Position numbers and translations under genes: made by a program. A DNA stretch of 5,549 nucleotides from the NCBI GenBank assembly GCA_024644145.1, contig JAHELO010000115.1, forward strand, positions 413 through 5,961. The letters run 5' to 3'. The DNA comes from Christiangramia sp. GTDB taxonomy: Bacteria > Bacteroidota > Bacteroidia > Flavobacteriales > Flavobacteriaceae. Below, one piece after another: positions 1 through 5,549 of this stretch; position 1 is the stretch's first letter; every line of letters starts with the position of its first letter. The notes below the pieces were generated by a model, which saw only the letters and a program-made list of their open reading frames with translations, did not search any database and was not told the origin of the DNA.

Positions 1-861
1 GAAATTGGGCAAGGCAAACAGGTCATGCTGTTCATCATTTGGTACATTTTGATGCAGGCCATTTGCAACGTGAACCAAAGTGTCTAAACCAACTACATCT
101 ACCGTTCTAAAGGTCGCCGATTTTTGGCGGCCGATTACGGGACCGGTAAGTTTATCTACTTCTTCAATGGTAAGTCCCATATCCTTAACCATATGGAAAA
201 GGCTCATGATTGAGAAGATACCAATTCTGTTTCCAATAAATGCAGGAGTGTCCTTTGCTAAAACTGCTTTTTTACCAAGGAACTTTTCACCATACATCTC
301 CAGAAATTCAAGAACGTCTTTAGAAGTTTCTTTCCCCGGTATGATCTCGAACAGTCTTAAATAACGTGGAGGATTGAAGAAGTGCGTACCGCAGAAATGC
401 TTTTTAAAATCTTCACTTCTACCTTCGGTCATAAAATTAATAGGAATACCAGATGTATTAGAAGTGATTAACGTTCCCGGCTTTCTATGCTTTTCCAGGT
501 TTTCAAAAACCTGCTTCTTAATATCCAGCCTTTCAACTACAACCTCGATGATCCAATCTGCCTCTGCAACTTTTTGTATATCATCTTCCAGGTTCCCGGT
601 AGTGATCCTTTTTACAAAATCCTGGTGATAAATAGGGGATGGTTTAGATTTAACAGATGCCTGTAACGAATCGTTTACGATTCGGTTACGAACTGCTTTA
701 TCTTCAAGGCTAAGACCTTTTTTCTTTTCTTTTTCATTCAGCTCACGGGGAACTATGTCCAGCAGTAGTACCTCTACACCAATATTGGCAAAATGGCAAG
801 CTATACCGCTTCCCATTATTCCGGATCCCACAACTGCAACTTTATTAATCCTTCTTTTCAT
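1..861 (-). CDS. fadN: FadN-type 3-hydroxyacyl-CoA dehydrogenase (N-terminal part, cut by window edge)
   Basis: The frame is open from the ATG at 861 to base 1 (287 codons, no stop), so the gene continues past the left edge. The protein oxidises 3-hydroxyacyl-CoA to 3-ketoacyl-CoA with NAD+ in cytoplasmic beta-oxidation. Visible: a Rossmann GxGxxG loop at residues 12-17 (GSGIMG) and an acidic D35 ending strand 2, NTSGIP at 135-140, the catalytic-His motif HFFNPP at 160-165 (H160) with its partner Glu probably E172 in FEIIPG, and KDTPAFIGNR at 203-212. The second 3HCDH domain begins around residue 208. Residues 228-267 (MGLTIEEVDKLTGP onward) resemble Bacillus subtilis FadN closely. FadN proteins are about 790-800 aa with an enoyl-CoA hydratase domain at the C-terminus, so roughly 500 residues including that domain should lie outside; this is family knowledge, not seen. 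It starts 18 nt after the marR stop with no terminator between, implying co-transcription. No Shine-Dalgarno is visible. Family certain; the symbol is by resemblance. Confidence 0.92.
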   Translation of the reverse strand, partial: MKRRINKVAVVGSGIMGSGIACHFANIGVEVLLLDIVPRELNEKEKKKGLSLEDKAVRNRIVNDSLQASVKSKPSPIYHQDFVKRITTGNLEDDIQKVAEADWIIEVVVERLDIKKQVFENLEKHRKPGTLITSNTSGIPINFMTEGRSEDFKKHFCGTHFFNPPRYLRLFEIIPGKETSKDVLEFLEMYGEKFLGKKAVLAKDTPAFIGNRIGIFSIMSLFHMVKDMGLTIEEVDKLTGPVIGRQKSATFRTVDVVGLDTLVHVANGLHQNVPNDEQHDLFALPNF

Positions 862-879
862 TTCTTGGTTTTTATAGTT

Positions 880-1332
880 TTATCTGATACTAATTTCTTC
901 AGTATATATTTTTTTCTCGCTAATCAATTCCATTATTGTGCCGGCAACTTCGATAAAAGTTAACAGGTCTTTTTCCGGAACAGCTTCCTTTACCGCCTCA
1001 TCAAATCTTAATACGACACGCTTAGAATAATCCCTCATCTCTTTGCCGAAATCGGTTAAGTGAATAAGTACACTTCTACCGTCGTTGGGATTTTTTTTTC
1101 TTGTTATGAGGCCTTTAGCTTCCATGGTTTTCAGGATTCTGGATAAGCTAGTGGCTTCCATTCCCATTTTAGGTCCCAGGGAAGTAGAAGGGGTGCCATC
1201 CTCAGGATCTATGCTTAAAAGAGCAAATCCCGTGGCCATTGTACTGCCCGCTTTTCCGGCCTCCTCATTATACATTTTAGAGACAGCCATCCAGGTGGCG
1301 CGCAATACATAATCTATAGTTTTTTCTTTCAT
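880..1332 (-). CDS. MarR-family transcriptional regulator, probable regulator of the beta-oxidation operon
   Basis: A 150-aa cytoplasmic DNA-binding protein of usual MarR length. N-terminal helices (residues 1-40, with TIDYVLRATWMAVSKMYNEE) would form the dimer interface and ligand pocket. A winged helix follows: recognition-helix region around 58-75 (MEATSLSRILKTMEAKGL), then the wing with the family hallmark DGRSVLIHLT at 84-93. C-terminal helices at about 95-140 complete the dimerisation domain. I chose the ATG at 1332. The frame also offers a TTG at 1353, but those bases form the 3' end of the candidate -7 box (TAACTTTG), so they should lie upstream of the transcript. It is first in a unit with the FadN-type gene 18 nt downstream and has its own promoter containing a palindrome, the usual layout for autoregulation. 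A nine-A tract at 1099-1091 spans codons 78-81. The ligand is unknown; a fatty acid or acyl-CoA is inferred only from the neighbours. Confidence 0.9.
   Translation of the reverse strand: MKEKTIDYVLRATWMAVSKMYNEEAGKAGSTMATGFALLSIDPEDGTPSTSLGPKMGMEATSLSRILKTMEAKGLITRKKNPNDGRSVLIHLTDFGKEMRDYSKRVVLRFDEAVKEAVPEKDLLTFIEVAGTIMELISEKKIYTEEISIR
1091..1099 (-). repeat. A9 homopolymer inside marR
   Basis: Nine consecutive A on the coding strand cover the end of codon 78 and codons 79-81 (R-K-K-N), between the recognition helix and the wing. Loss of one A leads to a stop at 1058-1056 after 11 altered residues; gain of one A leads to a TAG at 1078-1076 after five. Either slip removes the wing and the C-terminal dimerisation helices. 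The tract is plainly visible; any biological use is speculative. Confidence 0.9.
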
Positions 1333-1350
1333 TTCGATTGTGAATGAATC

Positions 1351-1381
1351 CAAAGTTAGGAAAAAATATTATGCATGCATA
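1351..1381 (-). promoter_or_regulatory. Candidate Bacteroidota-type promoter of the marR-fadN unit
   Basis: On the minus strand, TAACTTTG at 1358-1351 fits the Bacteroidota -7 consensus TAnnTTTG exactly. A weak -33 element, TATG (consensus TTTG), lies at 1381-1378, 19 bp upstream. Transcription would begin about 6-8 nt downstream, giving a very short leader of around 12 nt before the ATG at 1332. The -33 element falls inside the 18-bp palindrome at 1367-1384, so a bound repressor would block the polymerase. Moderate confidence: the -7 box is good and the -33 box is poor. Confidence 0.55.
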
Positions 1382-1384
1382 ATA
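1367..1384. promoter_or_regulatory. 18-bp perfect palindrome, candidate MarR operator
   Basis: TATTATGCATGCATAATA reads identically on both strands (9-bp half-sites, no spacer, centre between 1375 and 1376). It lies 8 bp upstream of the -7 box and overlaps the -33 position of the marR promoter. MarR dimers typically bind near-perfect 16-20 bp AT-rich palindromes in their own promoters, so autorepression is the likely role. The palindrome is seen directly; its use as an operator is inferred from size and position. Confidence 0.6.
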
Positions 1385-1411
1385 AAATTAGCTTAAAAAT
1401 ATTAATATTCT

Positions 1412-1432
1412 GAATTTAACAAGCTTAAATTC
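1412..1432. repeat. AT-rich inverted repeat upstream of the marR promoter
   Basis: Perfect 8-bp arms (GAATTTAA at 1412-1419 and TTAAATTC at 1425-1432) flank a 5-bp spacer. The repeat lies between the synthetase terminator and the marR promoter, about 54-74 bp upstream of the -7 box. It also contains one copy of AGCTTAAA (1422-1429), repeated directly at 1390-1397, 32 bp away. It has no T-tract suggesting a terminator. It could be an auxiliary regulator site or simply chance in a very AT-rich gap; its half-sites do not match the 18-bp palindrome. Confidence 0.35.
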
Positions 1433-1439
1433 TTAAAAC

Positions 1440-1472
1440 AAAAAAACTCCTCTTTGCGGGAGGAGTTTTTTT
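1440..1472 (-). terminator. Rho-independent terminator of the acyl-CoA synthetase gene
   Basis: A GC core of six pairs (CTCCTC at 1447-1452 with GAGGAG at 1460-1465) and a 7-nt loop is flanked by an A-run and a T-run that extend the pairing to 13 bp. On the minus strand the hairpin ends in a run of seven T, 22 nt after the synthetase stop codon. The symmetric A/T flanks would let it work in both directions, but no plus-strand gene needs it. It separates the synthetase transcript from marR. Confidence 0.9.
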
Positions 1473-1494
1473 TATCATATTCTCAGAAGGTGGT

Positions 1495-3273
1495 TTAGAA
1501 CCTTCCGTATAATTTTTCATAGAGATCCTTATATTTTTCTCTAATAATCCTTCTTTTTAATTTCATAGTAGGAGTAAGGTGACCGTCATCTATCGTCCAG
1601 GCATCTGGGGTAAGTGCAAATGTTTTTACTCTTTCCCATTTTCCAAACTTCTGGTTATAGAAATCCACTTCTTCCTGAATACGTTCTATTACCAGCTTAT
1701 TATTGGCGATCTCACTTTCAGAGCCTTTACCAAGATCAATATTTTTTCTCTTAGCCCAGTCTGTAATGAATTCATAGTTTGGCTGAATCAGGGCCGAAGG
1801 CATTTTTTCTCCATCTCCAACTACCATGATCTGCTCTATGAAACGTGATTGCTTCATAGTGTTCTCAATTAATTGAGGAGCAACATATTTCCCCCCAGAA
1901 GTTTTGAACATTTCTTTCTTCCTGTCTGTAATCTTAAGGAATCCATCTTTATCTATTTCTCCTATATCACCGGTATGAAAGAAATCGTTATTTAGAACTT
2001 CTCTGGTTTTACCCTCATCCTTATAATACCCACGCATAATGTTAGGTCCCTTGGCAAGTATTTCCCCATCTTCGGCGATCTTAACCTCTACATTATCCAA
2101 TACCTTTCCTACAGTACCAATCTTAAACCCGTGGTTGCGTTCATCGTTTACGGCAATTACCGGTGAGGTCTCTGTTAGCCCGTAACCCTCCATAACAGGA
2201 ATTTCGGCAGCAGCAAAAACCCTTGCCAGTCTTGGCTGTAAGGCTGCGCTACCGGAAACTATCAATTCAATATTTCCGCCTAAACCTTCTTTCCATTTAG
2301 AAAAGATAATCTTTCGCGCGATCTTTAATTTTGTTTCGTACCACCAGCCATTGGCTCCATAAGGTTCATATTCCAAACCTAATTCTACAGCCCAGAAGAA
2401 AAGTTTTTTCTTTATTCCTTCTAAGGCCGTTCCCTTGGCTATGATCTTATCATATACTTTTTCTAATAACCTTGGAACTGCGGTAATCACATGAGGTTTG
2501 ACCTCTTTTAAGTTATCACTTATCTTCTCAATAGATTCAGCAAAGTAGATACTTACGGAATAATATTGATACAGGTAAAGGATCATTCTCTCAAAAATAT
2601 GACATACCGGTAAGAAGCTTAGCGCAACATAAGTGCCGGTATCAAAAGGTACCCGAGGTGCACTTCCAAGTACATTACTAACAATATTATTATGTGTGAG
2701 CATTACACCTTTCGGCCTCCCGGTAGTCCCAGAAGTATATATGAGTGTGGCAAGGTCATCTGGCTTCACAGCCGCTTTAAGTGCTTCAACTTCATCCTGA
2801 TTTCCCTTATCCTTACCTTGCTCTAAAATCTCTTTCCAGTTTTGGCATCCCGGTATATCATCAAAACTGTATACCCCTTTAAGTTCAGTAGTGCCTTTAA
2901 TACGGTTAACCTTGCTTAAAACTTCTTTATCTGATACAAAGCAATAAATTGCTTCACTGTGATTTAAAACATATTCGTAATCCTCTTCAGAAATAGTTGG
3001 GTATATAGGAACATTCTGAGCCCCTATTTGAAGGATACCTATATCCATCACATTCCATTCGGTTCGGTTAGAGGTAGAGATTACGGCGATCTTATCGTTT
3101 GGCTTGATCCCCAATCTTAGAAGTCCCCGGCTTATGGTATTTGCCTGATCTATATATTCCTGGGTAGAAAGTGTTTTCCATTCATTGCCATATTTAGTGG
3201 CCAGGGCCTCTTTTAATGGAAAATTTTCAAGCTGATAATATGGAAAGTCAAAGAGTCGTTTTATTTCATTCAT
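1495..3273 (-). CDS. Long-chain fatty acid--CoA ligase (acyl-CoA synthetase, AMP-binding superfamily)
   Basis: A complete 592-aa enzyme that activates long-chain fatty acids with ATP and CoA, via an acyl-adenylate, to acyl-CoA for beta-oxidation or lipid synthesis. It resembles the FAA1/FadD15-type long-chain synthetases (COG1022), which run about 590-640 aa, more than E. coli FadD, so I give no symbol. Visible motifs: the phosphate-binding loop YTSGTTGRPKG at 179-189; adenine-site GYGLTETSP at 363-371; HTGDIG at 433-438 with the ribose-binding Asp; the hinge TDRKKEMFKTSGGKYVAP at 449-466; and LTPTMKLKR at 566-574 carrying the probable catalytic lysine K571. No signal peptide or clear transmembrane segment; such enzymes are cytoplasmic or peripheral at the membrane. 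The start is firm: the codon just before the ATG is an in-frame TGA. It is monocistronic between two terminators, and a candidate promoter and possible MarR half-site lie upstream. Exact chain-length preference cannot be read from sequence. Confidence 0.95.
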   Translation of the reverse strand: MNEIKRLFDFPYYQLENFPLKEALATKYGNEWKTLSTQEYIDQANTISRGLLRLGIKPNDKIAVISTSNRTEWNVMDIGILQIGAQNVPIYPTISEEDYEYVLNHSEAIYCFVSDKEVLSKVNRIKGTTELKGVYSFDDIPGCQNWKEILEQGKDKGNQDEVEALKAAVKPDDLATLIYTSGTTGRPKGVMLTHNNIVSNVLGSAPRVPFDTGTYVALSFLPVCHIFERMILYLYQYYSVSIYFAESIEKISDNLKEVKPHVITAVPRLLEKVYDKIIAKGTALEGIKKKLFFWAVELGLEYEPYGANGWWYETKLKIARKIIFSKWKEGLGGNIELIVSGSAALQPRLARVFAAAEIPVMEGYGLTETSPVIAVNDERNHGFKIGTVGKVLDNVEVKIAEDGEILAKGPNIMRGYYKDEGKTREVLNNDFFHTGDIGEIDKDGFLKITDRKKEMFKTSGGKYVAPQLIENTMKQSRFIEQIMVVGDGEKMPSALIQPNYEFITDWAKRKNIDLGKGSESEIANNKLVIERIQEEVDFYNQKFGKWERVKTFALTPDAWTIDDGHLTPTMKLKRRIIREKYKDLYEKLYGRF

Positions 3274-3293
3274 TCAGTGAAGTAATTTGATTG

Positions 3294-3310
3294 TGCTATG
3301 CAAAATAGCA
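3294..3310. promoter_or_regulatory. Inverted repeat over the synthetase promoter, possible second MarR site
   Basis: TGCTAT (3294-3299) and ATAGCA (3305-3310) form perfect 6-bp arms around a 5-bp spacer, overlapping the candidate -7 box and start point. On the minus strand, TATTTTGCAT (3307-3298) matches 9 of 10 bases of the half-site TATTATGCAT in the marR palindrome; the other half is not conserved. Co-regulation by the same MarR protein is a hypothesis. Confidence 0.4.
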
Positions 3311-3330
3311 AAAAAGGGGGGTACTTCAAA
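3301..3330 (-). promoter_or_regulatory. Candidate promoter of the acyl-CoA synthetase gene
   Basis: On the minus strand a TTTG (-33) at 3330-3327 is followed after 19 bp by TATTTTG at 3307-3301, one base short of the Bacteroidota -7 consensus TAnnTTTG. The spacing is normal for this phylum and the implied leader is about 20 nt. It lies just downstream of the purL terminator, where a new promoter is needed. The spacer contains a C6-T6 stretch (3321-3310). Confidence 0.5.
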
Positions 3331-3340
3331 TGGATAATTC

Positions 3341-3371
3341 AAAAAAGAAGGGATGTTTTTAACATCCCTTC
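3341..3371 (-). terminator. Rho-independent terminator of purL
   Basis: An 11-bp perfect stem (3347-3357 with 3361-3371; arms GAAGGGATGTT and AACATCCCTTC) closes a 3-nt loop. On the minus strand it is followed immediately by six T (3346-3341). It sits 24 nt after the purL stop codon and separates purL from the synthetase gene. Confidence 0.9.
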
Positions 3372-3395
3372 AAATTTATTCACAAATTTACCTTC

Positions 3396-5549
3396 TTATT
3401 GCTTCTTTTCCAGCCATTTTCTGGCATTCACAAATCCTTCCAGCCATGGAGAAACTTCATCCTGCCTTCCTTCCGGGTAGTGAGCCCAGTTCCATTGGAA
3501 GGTAGAACGCTCCAGGTGTGGCATCATAACAAGATGCCTGCCGGTATCATCGGTTAGTACAGCAGTGTTAAAATGCGACCCATTAGGATTTGCAGGATAA
3601 CCTTCATAACCATATTTACCAACGATATTGTATTTCTCTTCCTCGTAAGGGAAACTGAATTTTCCTTCACCGTGGGCCGCCCAAATTCCAAGTTTTGATC
3701 CGGCCAGGGTGGATAGCATAACCGAATTGTTCTCCTGAATTTCTACAGAAGTGAAATTACACTCGAATTTATGTGATTCGTTATGTAACATTTTTGGTTT
3801 TTGCTCATGCTCCGGATTTATAAGACCAAGTTCTATGAATAGCTGACATCCATTGCAAACTCCCAGGGAAAGGGTGTCTTCCCTTGCGAAAAATTTGTCC
3901 AGAGCTTCTTTTGCCTTTTCGTTATATAAGAATGCCCCGGCCCAGCCTTTAGCACTTCCCAGAACGTCTGAATTTGAAAAACCTCCAACAGCGGCAATAA
4001 ACTGAATGTCTTCAAGGGATTCTCTACCGGTAATTAGATCTGTCATATGAACATCCTTTACATCAAAACCTGCCAGGAACATGGCTCTGGCCATCTCCCT
4101 TTCAGAATTTGAGCCTTTTTCACGAATTATTGCAGCTTTGATACGTGGCTTATTTTTATCCAGCTCGGGAAGTTTACCGGTAAAATGTTCAGGGAACTTA
4201 AAGGTTAAAGGCTGTTGCTTATAATTATGGTATCGCTCTGTAGCTTTATCTATGCCACTTTGCCTTTCATCCAGCAGGAATGAGGTTTTATACCAGGTAT
4301 CCCTTAGTTCCGGAATATTGAAACTTAGGTTAGAGCCTGAACTTTTGATCTTTAATTCAGTTCCTTCACTAACTTTACCTATATTAAAAAATTCAATTTT
4401 TCTCTCTTTCAGGATCTCTTCTGCTTTGGCATTTTTAGCCTGAAAAACGATTCCACAATTTTCATTGAAAAGGAGTTTAATAATATCTTTTTCATTCAGT
4501 GCAGTAAGATTGAGATCGGCTCCCAGGTTCACATCAGCGAAACACATTTCAAGAAGAGTTGTAATCAAACCTCCGGAGGCTACATCGTGACCAGCCAGGA
4601 TAAGGTCCTGTTTAATTAAATCCTGTATAGTATTGAATGTATCTGCAAATTTCCTGTCATCTTTTATGGTTGGAACTTCATTACCTACTTTATTCAGTAT
4701 TTGTGCAAAAGACGATCCGCCAAGTTTGAACGCGTCCTGAGAAAGATTGATATAATAGATATCACCACCGTTCTTTTGAAGTACCGGTTCTACAACCTTT
4801 GTAATGTCATTACAATGGCCGGCTGCGGAGATAATTACGGTACCCGGAGAGATCACTTCACGGTCTTTATAGCGCTGCTTCATTGATAATGAATCTTTAC
4901 CGGTAGGCACATTGATTCCTAACGAGATCGCAAATTTTGATATTCCTTCAACAGCCTGGTATAGCCTGGCATCTTCTCCTTCATTATTACAGGGCCACAT
5001 CCAGTTGGCCGACAATGAAATAGATTTCAAACCATTTTCTAGTGGTGCCCAGATAATATTTGATAAGGATTCAGCAATACTATTTCTTGATCCTGCAACG
5101 GGATCTATTAACGCTGAAACAGGGGAGTGGCCAATTGATGTTGCAACTCCTTCCTTTCCTTTATAATCAAGAGCCATTATCCCGCAATTATTAAGAGGCA
5201 ATTGTAATGGGCCGGCGGTTTGTTGTTTGGCAACTCTCCCCGACACACAACGGTCTACTTTGTTGGTAAGCCAGTCTTTAGAGGCTACAGCTTCCAACTG
5301 AAGCACCTGCTCAAGATATTCATGCACCTTGGAGGTTTGGTAGTGAACGGGATCATATTTTCTATCCACCGTTTTATCTGTCATCACAGTTTTAGGAGAA
5401 CTTCCGAACATATCTGAAAGTTCGAGGTCCATCGGCTTCTGGCCTGAATTTTTTCCTTCAAAGGTAAATCTGTGATCACCCGTTACATTACCTACTTCGT
5501 ATATAGGAGATCTTTCACGATCTGCTACTTTTTTAAGCTGGGATATTTG
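3396..5549 (-). CDS. purL: Phosphoribosylformylglycinamidine synthase, large single-chain PurL (C-terminal 717 residues)
   Basis: The enzyme converts FGAR, glutamine and ATP to FGAM in cytoplasmic de novo purine synthesis. The frame stays open to base 5549, and the 39 codons upstream of the ATG at 5432 encode conserved PurL sequence (RERSPIYEVGNVTGDHRFTF), so that ATG is internal and the start lies beyond the right edge. The single-chain form is about 1,200-1,300 aa, so some 500-580 residues are missing. In visible numbering: the second AIRS-like half has SANWM and EDARLYQAVEG at about 180-202, PTGKDSLSM near 215-223 and GHDVASGG at 320-327. The fused class I glutaminase starts near 470, with GGFSNSDVLG at 522-531, nucleophile C565 in GVCNGC, and catalytic H678 and E680 in MPHLER. 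PHLER replaces the PHPER of E. coli but keeps both residues. Synthetase and glutaminase are thus in one chain, unlike the PurL/PurQ/PurS complex. The gene looks intact and ends with its own terminator; no functional link to the fatty-acid genes is apparent. Confidence 0.97.
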   Translation of the reverse strand, partial: QISQLKKVADRERSPIYEVGNVTGDHRFTFEGKNSGQKPMDLELSDMFGSSPKTVMTDKTVDRKYDPVHYQTSKVHEYLEQVLQLEAVASKDWLTNKVDRCVSGRVAKQQTAGPLQLPLNNCGIMALDYKGKEGVATSIGHSPVSALIDPVAGSRNSIAESLSNIIWAPLENGLKSISLSANWMWPCNNEGEDARLYQAVEGISKFAISLGINVPTGKDSLSMKQRYKDREVISPGTVIISAAGHCNDITKVVEPVLQKNGGDIYYINLSQDAFKLGGSSFAQILNKVGNEVPTIKDDRKFADTFNTIQDLIKQDLILAGHDVASGGLITTLLEMCFADVNLGADLNLTALNEKDIIKLLFNENCGIVFQAKNAKAEEILKERKIEFFNIGKVSEGTELKIKSSGSNLSFNIPELRDTWYKTSFLLDERQSGIDKATERYHNYKQQPLTFKFPEHFTGKLPELDKNKPRIKAAIIREKGSNSEREMARAMFLAGFDVKDVHMTDLITGRESLEDIQFIAAVGGFSNSDVLGSAKGWAGAFLYNEKAKEALDKFFAREDTLSLGVCNGCQLFIELGLINPEHEQKPKMLHNESHKFECNFTSVEIQENNSVMLSTLAGSKLGIWAAHGEGKFSFPYEEEKYNIVGKYGYEGYPANPNGSHFNTAVLTDDTGRHLVMMPHLERSTFQWNWAHYPEGRQDEVSPWLEGFVNARKWLEKKQ

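Noticed and set aside
80..628. Two plus-strand open frames (80-364 and 374-628)
   Set aside because: They are antisense to the well-supported FadN-type coding sequence, overlap it entirely, and resemble no family I know.
1333..1353. TTG start giving a 157-aa MarR protein
   Set aside because: The TTG is part of the candidate -7 box TAACTTTG, so it should not be transcribed, and the ATG at 1332 gives a normal family N-terminus (MKEKTIDYVL).
1398..1409. AATATTAATATT palindrome as an operator
   Set aside because: A 12-bp palindrome made only of A and T in a very AT-rich gap is expected by chance, and it lies away from the promoter elements.
1085..1848. Plus-strand open frames at 1085-1312 and 1579-1848
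   Set aside because: Antisense shadows of marR and the acyl-CoA synthetase, with no promoter or recognisable domain.
3261..3269. Out-of-frame ATG AAA TAA just inside the synthetase start as a leader peptide
   Set aside because: It begins after the true start codon and arises from an ATGAATGAAAT repeat; nothing supports its translation.
3298..3480. Plus-strand 60-codon open frame across the purL/synthetase gap
   Set aside because: It runs through the purL terminator hairpin and into the purL 3' end on the opposite strand, with low-complexity content and no recognisable product.
3510..3530. PHLER instead of PHPER in the PurL glutaminase as a possible active-site defect
   Set aside because: The catalytic His and Glu are both kept, and the Leu variant is, as far as I recall, usual in Bacteroidota PurL.
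3833..5417. Other short frames inside purL on both strands
   Set aside because: All overlap a coding sequence with intact catalytic motifs and lack family resemblance.
5430..5432. ATG as the start of a 678-aa PurL
   Set aside because: The frame stays open for 39 codons upstream and encodes conserved PurL sequence, so this methionine is internal and the gene is cut by the window edge.
1..5549. Search for mobile elements, CRISPR arrays, tRNA/rRNA genes, riboswitches or defence genes
   Set aside because: Nothing of the kind is visible; the window is filled by four ordinary metabolic or regulatory genes with short gaps.

Overview
The window is a piece of a Bacteroidota chromosome, most probably a marine Flavobacteriaceae member (Gramella/Christiangramia-like; genus is a guess). 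The reasons are moderately low GC, very AT-rich intergenic gaps, no Shine-Dalgarno sequences before the starts, a TAnnTTTG-type -7 box, and protein sequences typical of that group. All genes lie on the minus strand, so transcription runs from high to low coordinates. Family calls come from motif recognition and remembered family sequences; no database search was possible.

In transcription order: (1) 5549-3396 is the C-terminal 717 codons of purL, the large single-chain FGAM synthase of purine synthesis, cut by the right edge. Its rho-independent terminator follows at 3371-3341. (2) 3273-1495 is a complete 592-aa long-chain acyl-CoA synthetase with its own candidate promoter (3330-3301) and a terminator at 1472-1440. 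(3) 1332-880 is a 150-aa MarR-family regulator. After an 18-nt gap without a terminator comes (4) 861-1, the first 287 codons of a FadN-type 3-hydroxyacyl-CoA dehydrogenase, cut by the left edge.

Functionally, the synthetase activates free fatty acids to acyl-CoA and the FadN-type protein acts on the CoA thioesters in beta-oxidation. The MarR protein, first gene of the beta-oxidation unit, is the natural candidate regulator. purL is an unrelated housekeeping neighbour separated by a terminator.

No mobile element, CRISPR array, RNA gene or defence system is visible, and no stretch over 300 bases lacks a gene. The most interesting signals are regulatory. A perfect 18-bp palindrome sits in the marR promoter, and a 9-of-10 match to its half-site lies over the candidate promoter of the acyl-CoA synthetase. 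A nine-adenine tract in marR is placed so that any one-base slip truncates the regulator.
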